DNA of 12,561 bases from an uncultured Clostridium sp. (lineage in GTDB: Bacteria; Bacillota; Clostridia; Lachnospirales; Lachnospiraceae), in assembly GCA_905192625.1 (NCBI GenBank), contig CAJJLI010000017.1, positions 1 through 12,561 of the forward strand, in the 5' to 3' direction. The notes under the pieces are model-generated. The model did no database searches. It was not told the DNA's origin and saw nothing but the letters and a program-made list of their open reading frames with translations. This document shows, piece by piece, positions 1 through 6,923 of the stretch; the stretch's first letter is position 1; every line of letters begins with the position of its first letter. The translations under genes were made by a program, and so were the position numbers.

Positions 1-1495
1 TTTCACAGGAAGAGGATGCATATGGTTCAATATAAGACAATACGGCATTCTCCACCGATTCGCCTGTTTGTCTATGATGGTCTAATATTACAATTGTCTT
101 AGTCAAATCAAGCAACTCTGGACATTCTGTATAACTTGGTCGATTTACATCAACTACTACTAACAATGTATTATTATCTACTACCCCAATCGCCTGGGAA
201 CTATTTAAAAACATATCATCTTCATAGTCTGGATTATTTTTAAATCTTGCGATTACTGGTCGTACAGAAATCGTTACATCATTAATTACAATATGTGCTT
301 TTTTATTCAATGTTTTTGCAATTCGATATACGCCGATTGCCGCACCAAAGGAATCCACATCTCCAATGGAATGTCCCATGATAACAACTTTATCCTTAGC
401 TTCAATAAACTCTTTTAGGGCATGAGCTTTCACTCGTGCTTTTACTCTTGTATTTTTCTCAACAGTAAAACTCTTGCCTCCATAATAATAAAGCTTTTCA
501 CCATCTTTTACAACTGCTTGATCTCCACCACGACCCAAAGCCAAATCAATCGCAGCTCTTGCAAACTCATAACCTCTCGCATAAGACTCTGCATTTACTC
601 CAAGTCCCATACTAATTGTTACCGACATCTCATTACCAATATTGACCGCGCGAACTTCTTCTAAAATAGAAAAACGATTCGTTTGCAGCTGTGGGAAATA
701 CTTGTTTTGAAATACAAAGATATATTTATCTTTTTCAAGTTTTTTTATAACTGCATCAATTCCCTGCATATACTTATTAATTTTTCGATCAACTAAGGCA
801 GTTAACAAGGATCGTCTCACTTCATCGATGCTTTCAAGTGCTTCTTCATAATTGTCGATGTATAAAAGTCCTATGATAAGTTTTTGATCACTATTTTCTT
901 TTTGTAGTGCAACGATTTCTGTTTCATCATAGAGATACATTGCCACTAAATAAGAGCAATTATCCATAACATCTTCATCTTGCAACCAATAGGCATCGTC
1001 TTCAAAATCTGGTGTCATAACTTTACGTAATATCACTTTATAATTTTTCTCTAAATGACTTATGTGAAGTTCGACATCAAGTTCGCTATCTGGTAATATA
1101 TCCTCCGTTATCTCTGGAAATATATTTGTAATTGACCGCTTTGCCTTTTTCTCAGAACCAATGATATCACAGAACTCATCATTCGCCCAAACCATTCGTC
1201 CTCTTTCATCAAGTACACCATATGGAATAACCATATCTTTTAGCAGCTTCCTTTGAATCTCACCATAATTTGTAGCAAACTGTACCATGTCTCCTACAAT
1301 GGATGGGCGTTTTAGAAAATATAGCAATAGTGCAATAATAAAATAAAGCACAACAAAGCAAGACATCACTGCGCTTGCTTTTTTATCAATCATATAAATG
1401 CATATATTCATAACGACCAATAAAATGGTTAAAATAAGCGGCCATCTCAAATACGTACGTAATGCACCATATAGTCTATTTTTATTTGTTTTCAT
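1..1495 (-). CDS. gdpP: GdpP, c-di-AMP phosphodiesterase (DHH/DHHA1), 3' end beyond the window
   Basis: Membrane-bound enzyme that hydrolyses cyclic di-AMP. The visible 498 codons give, in order: two N-terminal membrane segments (about residues 19-60), a PAS-like region (about 75-180), a degenerate GGDEF region (about 185-315) with no intact GGDEF motif, and the start of the DHH domain. Metal-binding motifs of the DHH phosphoesterase are clear: MGHSIGDVDSFGA from residue 373 (D379, D381), VVDVNRPS (D449) and LDHHRQ (D472, H473, H474). The last visible residues, near ASSSCE, match the family. GdpP is usually about 650-680 aa, so roughly a quarter is missing beyond base 1. I chose ATG 1495 (MKTNK) because GGAG at 1507-1504 lies 8 nt upstream; the ATG at 1501 is only 2 nt from it. 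It has its own promoter (1577-1605). In relatives rplI and dnaB usually follow. Confidence 0.95.
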   Translation of the reverse strand, partial: MKTNKNRLYGALRTYLRWPLILTILLVVMNICIYMIDKKASAVMSCFVVLYFIIALLLYFLKRPSIVGDMVQFATNYGEIQRKLLKDMVIPYGVLDERGRMVWANDEFCDIIGSEKKAKRSITNIFPEITEDILPDSELDVELHISHLEKNYKVILRKVMTPDFEDDAYWLQDEDVMDNCSYLVAMYLYDETEIVALQKENSDQKLIIGLLYIDNYEEALESIDEVRRSLLTALVDRKINKYMQGIDAVIKKLEKDKYIFVFQNKYFPQLQTNRFSILEEVRAVNIGNEMSVTISMGLGVNAESYARGYEFARAAIDLALGRGGDQAVVKDGEKLYYYGGKSFTVEKNTRVKARVKAHALKEFIEAKDKVVIMGHSIGDVDSFGAAIGVYRIAKTLNKKAHIVINDVTISVRPVIARFKNNPDYEDDMFLNSSQAIGVVDNNTLLVVVDVNRPSYTECPELLDLTKTIVILDHHRQTGESVENAVLSYIEPYASSSCE

Positions 1496-1576
1496 ATTCA
1501 TGGCTCCTTAATAAAGCACACCTTCCATACAATTTGCAATCTAATATACTATGTAACCGTTGCAGTTGTACCTTTC

Positions 1577-1605
1577 ATTATACCATTATTTTGCCCCAAG
1601 TGGAA
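1577..1605 (-). promoter_or_regulatory. Probable gdpP promoter, extended -10 type
   Basis: Reading the minus strand, a perfect TATAAT (1582-1577) is preceded by TGG, giving an extended -10 (TGnTATAAT). The -35 region at 17-bp spacing is poor (TTCCAC, 1605-1600), which is tolerable for extended -10 promoters. Transcription would start near 1570 and give a leader of about 75 nt before ATG 1495. gdpP can therefore be expressed separately from the vanZ-like gene upstream. Confidence 0.55.
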
Positions 1606-1646
1606 GTGTTTTTTCATAATACAAGGGAAATGCATCCATATCTGCC

Positions 1647-1681
1647 GTTTCTTTGATGCTTCTACGATGTTTCTTTGATGC
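1647..1681. repeat. 13-bp direct repeat at 22-bp period
   Basis: GTTTCTTTGATGC occurs exactly at 1647-1659 and again at 1669-1681. The start-to-start distance is 22 bp, about two helical turns. It lies just past the stop codon of the vanZ-like gene and about 40-75 bp upstream of the gdpP promoter. Two copies on the same helix face could be an activator or repressor site; it could also be a chance duplication. Confidence 0.5.
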
Positions 1682-1686
1682 AACTA

Positions 1687-2373
1687 CTAATAAAATACTC
1701 TTTTTATTAAGCTTTGAACGAAACTTATATGATATACATTATAAAATAAAATGGCTCCTAATAATGAAAGTAATACATCGTCAATATTACATACTCCGAC
1801 CTTCAATATGAATTGAATTATTTCAAAGGCAATCCGAAGGGACAGAAAAATTAGAATAAACCGATGGATTTTGTCACACGCATTAAAAACCTGTGGCAAT
1901 ATTATACCAAGAGGTGCAAACAACAACAGATTACCCAGTGTTACTCTTACAATATATGAGATATTAAGAGTATGGTTAAAAACTCCAATAATATACTGAT
2001 AAATGGTTGCAAAGGGCACAACATTAACGGAAAAAAGGAACGTTTTTTGAATACTATTGTCACTTGATACGTTTGCATGATAATGAATGACGATTCCTAT
2101 AAATAATATAAAAGCTATGTACAAACCCAAAACAAAACTGTATACAATTTTTGTGCATCGAATCTTATCCTCTAATTGCTCTAAGCTCGAACATAAAAAA
2201 TAAGACCCTACAATCGCTGCTAAAAAACAAGCACCCACTAATATTATTAACCAATGCAGACGAAAGAAAAAATAAGATTGCATACTTAATAATAAGATTG
2301 CAAAGAAAATGCCCCCACACAACACATAGAAACAAAAGGCAAAGACACGTTTCATATATATTTCCATTTTCAT
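1687..2373 (-). CDS. VanZ-family integral membrane protein
   Basis: A 228-residue, very hydrophobic protein with about five to six predicted membrane spans. The VanZ-type signature is seen in order: NVVPF (117-121), GNLLLFAPLGIILP (147-160), an E-x-x-Q element (E184-Q187) and NIDDVLLSLLGAILFY (196-211), the family's D-(I/V)-D-D motif before the last helix. VanZ-like proteins are known for low-level teicoplanin or lipoglycopeptide resistance, but most members have no defined biochemical role. The start at 2373 is supported by GGAGG at 2385-2381, 7 nt upstream. It sits 126 bp beyond the histidine kinase and has its own near-consensus promoter, so it is probably co-regulated with the two-component system or a target of it rather than simply in its operon. 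A role in envelope stress is inferred from context. Confidence 0.85.
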   Translation of the reverse strand: MKMEIYMKRVFAFCFYVLCGGIFFAILLLSMQSYFFFRLHWLIILVGACFLAAIVGSYFLCSSLEQLEDKIRCTKIVYSFVLGLYIAFILFIGIVIHYHANVSSDNSIQKTFLFSVNVVPFATIYQYIIGVFNHTLNISYIVRVTLGNLLLFAPLGIILPQVFNACDKIHRFILIFLSLRIAFEIIQFILKVGVCNIDDVLLSLLGAILFYNVYHISFVQSLIKRVFY

Positions 2374-2436
2374 TGCCCGTCCTCCTTATTCAACTCTCGC
2401 TGATTATTCTGTCATCTATTGTCCAAACGTGTGTTA

Positions 2437-2465
2437 ATTATATATCAATTGGGGTTATTTGTAAA
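2437..2465 (-). promoter_or_regulatory. Near-consensus sigma-A promoter for the vanZ-like gene
   Basis: On the minus strand, TTTACA (2465-2460), a 17-bp spacer and a perfect TATAAT (2442-2437). Transcription would start near 2430, about 57 nt ahead of ATG 2373. This is the best-matching promoter in the window. It starts 34 bp past the end of the histidine kinase gene. Confidence 0.75.
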
Positions 2466-2499
2466 CAAAACATCCGAAGAATGCTACTATAATACTAAG

Positions 2500-3897
2500 C
2501 TACATTTGAAACTTAATACTTACTGTTGTTCCAACCCCTGGATTGGATTCATACGTTATTATTGCTGAGTGTCGTTTCGCTATTTGATCACATAGTGTTG
2601 TTCCTAGCCCCACTCCTCCATATTTCCTGCTTCTTGCCTTGTCAACACGATAAAATGGCTCTATTATGTGAAGCAATTCTTCTTTTTCCATTCCTATTCC
2701 ATTATCTGTAATCTGTAATATCGCATTATCTTTCTCTTCATACGAAAAAATTTCTATTTTTCCATTGTTTCCTGATGCTCTTATAGAATTTTCTACAATA
2801 TTTGAAATCATAATTTCTAAAAGCTCGTAATTACCATTTACCTCAGTACTTACATTATTGCAAATAAAATCAATTTCTTTTTCTGCAATACTCGCTCCAA
2901 ATCGGTACTGCAAAGATCTTATTATTTTTTCTATAGATACTCTCTCCATAGAAATCTCTGTTTCCCTAATGTCTACAAGTTGTAGCAGCACTTGACTTAA
3001 GTTTTCTATTCGCTTACATTCCTTGCGTATATAAGTTAATGCATCATATTTTTCTTCTTCCTCTAACCTTGCCACTTGTAAATATTCAGCATATCCTGAT
3101 ATCGCAGTAAGTGGAGTTCGAAGCTCATGTGCAAGATTATCTACTAGACGTTGTTTCCTATTCGTTTCGTCTTTTAGCTCCTCAATATTTTGCTCAATTC
3201 TATCCGACATTTGATTAAAATACCTACCAAGTTCCGCTAGTTCATCGTTTCCTTTAATAATTACGCGATTTTTGTAGTTTCCATCCGCAATTTTTTTGGT
3301 AGCAATATTTAATTCATGTATCGGTTTTGTAAGTGCCCGCAAAACAAAGTATAGTATAGCTGAAAGTATGAGCGTAATTGATATTGATCCCACGATGTAA
3401 ATGGACATCGTACGCCTCCAAGTCATTACAAAGTTCTTTAAATGATAGCTATACAAAAGCATATACTCGGAATATGGCGCCTTTAGACTAATTTGAACAA
3501 TCACATACTTTTCTTTTTCTGAAGTGCGAGTCCATAAGCGTAGCGTATCTGACTCAAGGCTTTCCATATTTTCATTCGCAAATGATTTAATATCATTATT
3601 AAAAATCCATGCTTCCCCTTTTTTTATTTCAATGCCTATACCTTGTTGTTGATAGTACTCAGCATAGGACCGAAAAATTATTTCTTCGTTTGCAGTTGAT
3701 AATTCACCACTTTGATTTAAGACAGAAAAATCATTATAAATAGCATTCGCAATAAAATATGCCTCTGCTGCAGCTTTATCTTCATATGACTCAAGTTGGT
3801 TTTTATAGGAATCACGAGCTACAAACAGAATTGCCAGATCTAAGCAGAAAACAAATATAATACTTAATATTAAAAAAGACTTTTGCCAAAACTTCAT
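2500..3897 (-). CDS. Sensor histidine kinase (HAMP-HisKA-HATPase_c)
   Basis: A 465-residue membrane sensor kinase, partner of the response regulator encoded just upstream. Membrane segments lie at about 7-27 and 164-186. They flank an extracytoplasmic sensor of about 135 residues with no recognised ligand-binding motif. A HAMP linker follows (about 187-240), then a HisKA box LVDNLAHELRTPL with the phospho-acceptor at H257. The ATP-binding domain shows the N box (NIVENS, N366/N370), G1 (DNGIGM, 398-403), an F box (EPFYRVDK) and G2 (GGVGLG, 427-432). All catalytic elements are present, so it should be active. The start at 3897 has AAGGG about 9 nt upstream. It lies 28 bp after the regulator stop, so the pair is almost certainly one transcript. 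The signal is unknown; the neighbours suggest envelope stress or cell-wall-active compounds. Confidence 0.93.
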   Translation of the reverse strand: MKFWQKSFLILSIIFVFCLDLAILFVARDSYKNQLESYEDKAAAEAYFIANAIYNDFSVLNQSGELSTANEEIIFRSYAEYYQQQGIGIEIKKGEAWIFNNDIKSFANENMESLESDTLRLWTRTSEKEKYVIVQISLKAPYSEYMLLYSYHLKNFVMTWRRTMSIYIVGSISITLILSAILYFVLRALTKPIHELNIATKKIADGNYKNRVIIKGNDELAELGRYFNQMSDRIEQNIEELKDETNRKQRLVDNLAHELRTPLTAISGYAEYLQVARLEEEEKYDALTYIRKECKRIENLSQVLLQLVDIRETEISMERVSIEKIIRSLQYRFGASIAEKEIDFICNNVSTEVNGNYELLEIMISNIVENSIRASGNNGKIEIFSYEEKDNAILQITDNGIGMEKEELLHIIEPFYRVDKARSRKYGGVGLGTTLCDQIAKRHSAIITYESNPGVGTTVSIKFQM

Positions 3898-3925
3898 TCG
3901 GTTTTCCCTTCATTTTCAGAAATCA

Positions 3926-4573
3926 TCATATTTCCAAACGGTATCCTAATTTATATATTGTTTTAATTTGTTCTTCTAGTGCCAATTTTTTTCTAAGTTT
4001 TTGAATATGTACATCTACGGTCCTAGTGTCGCCCTCATAATCAAATCCCCATGCAAGCTGTAATAATTTTTCTCTAGACATCGCTAGATTTCGATTCATG
4101 ATTAATACTTCTAATAGGGTGAACTCTTGTGGTGTTAGTTCCAATACTTCATTCTTATATTTTACAACTTTACTTCCTAAATCCACCTGAACTTGGTTTA
4201 TATTAATAATATCACTACTTCCCTTCCTTCTGCGAAGTACAATATGTATTCTTGCTATTAGTTCTAGAATTTCAAATGGCTTTACTATGTAATCCTCAGC
4301 TCCAGATGTTAGTCCTAAAATCCGGTCCTCCAGATTACCTTTTGCGGTTATAAATATAACTGGAGTATCTTTAATCTGTTTCATTAGTTCAAATCCACTT
4401 AGGTATGGTAGCATTACGTCTAAAAGAATAAGATCATACTTTTCCAAAGTTAACTTCTCTAGTGCAGTAGTTCCGTCATAAACCTGACTACAACTATATC
4501 CTACCAATTCAAGATTTTTCTTTATTAAGTAACTAATCGGTTCCTCATCTTCCACTATTAAAATATGCGTCAT
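3926..4573 (-). CDS. OmpR/PhoB-family response regulator
   Basis: A 215-residue two-domain transcription factor. The receiver domain (about 1-115) shows the acidic pair E8/D9, the phospho-acceptor D52 (ILLDVMLP), T76 (FITAKG) and K98 (VKPF). The C-terminal winged helix (about 118-213) has the family pattern LTPQEFTLLEVL, then TRTVDVHIQKLRKKL and the final hairpin IYKLGYRLEI. It should be phosphorylated by the histidine kinase 28 bp downstream. ATG 4573 is preceded by GGAG with 6-nt spacing. The leader is unusual: a possible promoter with a palindrome in its spacer (4638-4666) and a strong hairpin (4587-4628) ending 2 nt before the Shine-Dalgarno sequence. Likely targets are its own promoter, the DUF4097-type gene and the vanZ-like gene (inference). 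Confidence 0.95.
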   Translation of the reverse strand: MTHILIVEDEEPISYLIKKNLELVGYSCSQVYDGTTALEKLTLEKYDLILLDVMLPYLSGFELMKQIKDTPVIFITAKGNLEDRILGLTSGAEDYIVKPFEILELIARIHIVLRRRKGSSDIININQVQVDLGSKVVKYKNEVLELTPQEFTLLEVLIMNRNLAMSREKLLQLAWGFDYEGDTRTVDVHIQKLRKKLALEEQIKTIYKLGYRLEI

Positions 4574-4586
4574 ATTTTACTCCATT

Positions 4587-4628
4587 GGGCTGTCGCAAAA
4601 CTTACAAAACTCTGCTTTGCAACAGCCC
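4587..4628 (-). repeat. 13-bp inverted repeat forming a hairpin in the response-regulator leader
   Basis: On the minus strand GGGCTGTTGCAAA (4628-4616) pairs with TTTGCGACAGCCC (4599-4587) over 13 bp with one G-U pair, around a 16-nt loop. The 3' arm ends 2 nt before the GGAG that serves ATG 4573. No U-tract follows on the minus strand, so it is not a normal terminator for upstream genes. On the plus strand CTCTTTT follows, but no plus-strand gene precedes it. It may be a leader hairpin affecting translation or mRNA stability. Alternatively it may be a small mobile repeat: GGGCTGTTGCAAA-like ends recall some insertion-sequence terminal repeats, though no target duplication is visible. Confidence 0.7.
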
Positions 4629-4637
4629 CTCTTTTAA

Positions 4638-4666
4638 ATAATAAGTATGCAAATACTTAATTTCAC
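4638..4666 (-). promoter_or_regulatory. Possible response-regulator promoter with an operator-like palindrome in its spacer
   Basis: On the minus strand, GTGAAA (4666-4661; 4 of 6 matches), a 17-bp spacer and TATTAT (4643-4638; 5 of 6). The spacer is nearly filled by the perfect palindrome TAAGTAT-TTGC-ATACTTA (4659-4642), which overlaps the -10 by two bases. Transcription would start near 4631, only a few bases ahead of the 13-bp hairpin. A palindrome here is a classic repressor position. The promoter match is moderate. Confidence 0.45.
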
Positions 4667-4696
4667 ATAAAACTAATCTCTATTTAGTACAATTTA

Positions 4697-5653
4697 TTAA
4701 TATCCTTTAATTACTCCGATATCAACTTTTAACGAGAACTTTTTATTATTTAGTACATCGGATGGAGCAAGGATATTACCAATTTCTACGTCAACGGTAA
4801 GATCGTTTGCTTTTATGGTATTATCAAAACGTACATTTCCAACCTCTACACGAAAAGTACTAACATCAACATTCCAAGCTTCTTTTACCGTAACATTTCC
4901 TATATCACACTGCACGTTTGCCCTTTTAATACTATGAGCTTTTTGGATGGTAATATCACCAATATCACTTGATAGATTAAGTTCCTCTAGGTTTAGTCCA
5001 TCCTTTACAAGAATACTCCCAACATCACAACTTACATCTAATGTTCCTGTGAAGTTCTTTGGCAACCTAACTTCTAACGTCGATTTTCTAATAAAGCTTT
5101 TATTGGATGGTAATTGCAGTTTGTCACCGGTAGATGTAGTTTCTATTACAATCTTTTCAGTCTCCTCACGGATCTTAAACAAATCTTCCGTATATAAATT
5201 TTCATATATTTGTGTTATCTCCAATTCTTTTGTCTCTGAGACATATATCAACACTTCATCAATTGCTGAGTCTATTGTTATATTTTTAGTACTTGCATCC
5301 AAAGGAATTGATTTATCTATAGAACCAGATATAAGCGTTGTATCCTCTTTCTCATTTGTTAGGTTTTCATTATTGTCTGTATTTCCTTGGTCTTTCAATA
5401 TATTGCTTTGATTCTGCTCTAAAGTTTCCTGCCTTTTTTTTGTGTTTTTCCCATCTGATAAATTATAAGTTTCTACACTGCCTTTCAGTTCGGCATATGC
5501 TAGTTCTTTCGCATTTGCAGAAACTTTTATCTCTTTAACGCTTCCCTCATTTTCTTTCATACTGATGTTAAATAATAAAAACATAACAATCGAACACGCT
5601 AAAATACCAAAGACAAAGGTTGTAATAAATAGTACTGTTGATTTCTTTTTCAT
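4697..5653 (-). CDS. DUF4097-type (putative adhesin-like) membrane-anchored beta-repeat protein
   Basis: A 318-residue protein with one N-terminal membrane segment (about 5-28), a polar Asn/Gln/Glu/Lys-rich linker (about 35-105) and a beta-rich C-terminal domain. The latter resembles the DUF4097 putative-adhesin beta-solenoid family. A D/E-(V/I)-G turn recurs at residues 210, 230, 250, 270, 290 and 311, a nearly exact 20-residue ladder. The protein should be anchored with the repeat domain outside the cell. Such proteins often accompany two-component systems of the envelope-stress type (LiaX carries a related domain), which fits the adjacent regulator and kinase. I chose ATG 5653 because GGAG stands 8 nt upstream. 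A longer TTG start at 5704 has no ribosome binding site and would put 17 residues before the basic MKKKS start. The molecular function is unknown. Confidence 0.75.
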   Translation of the reverse strand: MKKKSTVLFITTFVFGILACSIVMFLLFNISMKENEGSVKEIKVSANAKELAYAELKGSVETYNLSDGKNTKKRQETLEQNQSNILKDQGNTDNNENLTNEKEDTTLISGSIDKSIPLDASTKNITIDSAIDEVLIYVSETKELEITQIYENLYTEDLFKIREETEKIVIETTSTGDKLQLPSNKSFIRKSTLEVRLPKNFTGTLDVSCDVGSILVKDGLNLEELNLSSDIGDITIQKAHSIKRANVQCDIGNVTVKEAWNVDVSTFRVEVGNVRFDNTIKANDLTVDVEIGNILAPSDVLNNKKFSLKVDIGVIKGY

Positions 5654-5707
5654 AATAATCTCTCCATTTCTTTTTTCTATATTATAAGAAAGGAATATTT
5701 TCAAAAA

Positions 5708-5734
5708 ATTATAGAACTGTTATGAAGTTGTAAA
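5708..5734 (-). promoter_or_regulatory. Possible promoter of the DUF4097-type gene with OmpR-like direct repeats
   Basis: On the minus strand a perfect TATAAT (5713-5708) is preceded by TTTACA (5734-5729) at a short 15-bp spacing. Between them lies ATAACA (5723-5718), exactly 5 bp after TTTACA. The hexamers therefore repeat at 11 bp (TTTACA-N5-ATAACA), the geometry of OmpR/PhoB-family binding sites. A sub-optimal spacer plus such repeats fits an activator-dependent promoter. The adjacent response regulator is the obvious candidate (inference). Start near 5701, leader about 48 nt. Confidence 0.4.
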
Positions 5735-5811
5735 AATTCTATCGTTTTAACAATTTCTTTATTTTACCTAACTTAATATCCAACGCTACTATAACAACAA
5801 TTACATCCATT

Positions 5812-5832
5812 TAATAAATATCTAATAAATAT
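5812..5832. repeat. 11-bp tandem repeat over the stop codon of the unrecognised gene
   Basis: TAATAAATAT occurs twice (5812-5821 and 5823-5832), separated by one C. The repeat straddles the TAG stop (5824-5822). It is probably a recent slippage duplication that may have altered the last few residues. Confidence 0.5.
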
Positions 5833-6646
5833 AGTTTGGCATATAAACATAATCGACAACATCAAACACTTTTGTTTCTTTATTGTAATCAAATAAAACC
5901 AAAACATTACCCAAATAATGCATCAAGTCCTTCCCTATACCAAGGTCATAATAAAGATTTCCAAACATATCAACCATAGGAACTGACGAATAATTCAGAC
6001 CTTCCATATCCGAAAATAGCGTTTGAAATTCTTTATCTTTCGATAACAGTTGACGTAACTGTTCTTCCTGCTCTACTGTAATAAACCGCTCTTCCGAAGA
6101 AAAAGCAGGTATCTCTTGCATCGTCGATAAGTCTAGCGCATGCATCCAATAATATAAATTATTTGTCCCACTATAGGGTGCACCAATTATTATAATATCG
6201 TTTTTACTATCTTTATTTATATCAACATTATATATGCGGATAGCTTCTGGGTAACGTGGCTTATCTTGCCGAAATACGTATGTATCATTCTTATAATTAA
6301 TAGTGTAATCTCCCTGAAGAAGTTCTTCCTTATTATTTGTATTCATAGCATGGAGAGTTATTTCATCTAATTTATATTCATAATATAAATTGTTATTAAT
6401 GGAAACTTCTCCCTGATATTTTAATTCTTCCGGTGAACAATCCCTTGCCAATTGTTTGAACTGTTTATAAATGCTAAACTCGTTTGTATCATATACATCT
6501 TGATATGACAATTCCTCATCCGGCAATGGATCATTTGTCTCCCTTAACGCATAATAGAATAAGATCATGAACAGTGTCACCAAAAGAGCAAGAATACTAT
6601 ATGTAATTACTTTTCTTTTCTTCATTGTTCTTCTTTTCAATTTCAT
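5822..6646 (-). CDS. Unrecognised membrane-anchored extracytoplasmic protein
   Basis: I do not recognise the family. This 274-residue protein has a strongly basic N-terminus (KLKRRTMKKRK) and one membrane segment (about 13-33), with no lipobox, so it should be anchored with the rest outside. At 142-150, D-I-N-K-D-S-K-N-D resembles the DxDxDGxxD calcium loop of EF-hand, FG-GAP or VCBS-like repeats, and is followed by the strand IIIIGAP. The rest is rich in Tyr, Asn and Asp and looks globular, with no catalytic motif that I can name. ATG 6646 is chosen because GGAG is 6 nt upstream; the next ATG (residue 8) lies too far from it. A good promoter sits at 6789-6817. It precedes the DUF4097-type gene by 168 bp and may belong to the same surface module. 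Confidence 0.75.
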   Translation of the reverse strand: MKLKRRTMKKRKVITYSILALLVTLFMILFYYALRETNDPLPDEELSYQDVYDTNEFSIYKQFKQLARDCSPEELKYQGEVSINNNLYYEYKLDEITLHAMNTNNKEELLQGDYTINYKNDTYVFRQDKPRYPEAIRIYNVDINKDSKNDIIIIGAPYSGTNNLYYWMHALDLSTMQEIPAFSSEERFITVEQEEQLRQLLSKDKEFQTLFSDMEGLNYSSVPMVDMFGNLYYDLGIGKDLMHYLGNVLVLFDYNKETKVFDVVDYVYMPNYIY

Positions 6647-6923
6647 TATAAGCTCCTTTTCACAGTCTTCTCACCCAAACGATTTATCTAGCAACTAATC
6701 TCAACCGTGTCAGCGAATTCGTCTTTCAATAACTATTTTTTATATCTTAATAGAGAATTGGTTATTTTTAGAATTTTGCCTTACCGATATCATAATCCAA
6801 TTTTCTACAATTTTCAACTAATATAATTATTGACATATTGCAATTCTTCTATAACGCACGGCGCCCACACGGAGCGTATCTAATTTATAGTACTAATCGT
6901 TTATGCTCTTATTGCATACATAT
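6647..6923. other. Non-coding gap upstream of the unrecognised gene
   Basis: No gene is visible in either strand. The minus strand holds the promoter at 6789-6817 and a leader of about 135 nt down to ATG 6646. No riboswitch consensus was recognised in it. A short GC-rich block (6855-6877) stands out in the AT-rich surroundings, but no convincing stem could be formed from it. The right end abuts the tandem terminators that follow rpsR. Confidence 0.5.
6789..6817 (-). promoter_or_regulatory. Probable promoter of the unrecognised membrane-protein gene
   Basis: On the minus strand, TTGAAA (6817-6812; 5 of 6), a 17-bp spacer and TATGAT (6794-6789; 5 of 6). The start would be near 6782, giving a leader of about 135 nt, long enough for regulation although no known element was recognised. 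Confidence 0.6.

Noticed and set aside
422..664. An 80-codon plus-strand open frame
   Set aside because: It is antisense to the GdpP coding region, which has clear family motifs in the minus frame.
2469..2484. Small hairpin after the histidine kinase followed by T-rich sequence
   Set aside because: The stem is 6 bp with two G-U pairs and a 3-nt loop, and the sequence overlaps the vanZ promoter. Too weak to call a terminator.
2151..2492. A 113-codon plus-strand open frame
   Set aside because: It runs opposite the vanZ-like gene and its promoter, has no ribosome binding site, and the product looks like no protein.
4947..5411. A 154-codon plus-strand open frame
   Set aside because: It is the antisense shadow of the DUF4097-type gene. 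It has no ribosome binding site and its Ser/Val/Phe-rich product merely mirrors the other strand.
5654..5704. TTG start giving the DUF4097-type protein 17 more residues
   Set aside because: No Shine-Dalgarno precedes the TTG. The ATG at 5653 has GGAG at good spacing and starts the basic-then-hydrophobic anchor.
6830..6855. Plus-strand TTGACA and TATAAC pair
   Set aside because: The spacer is only 14 bp, too short for a working promoter, and no gene or clear RNA follows on that strand.
6855..6877. GC-rich block resembling a hairpin or REP element
   Set aside because: Only ACGC/GCGT arms pair; the interior does not. It is left as unexplained sequence.
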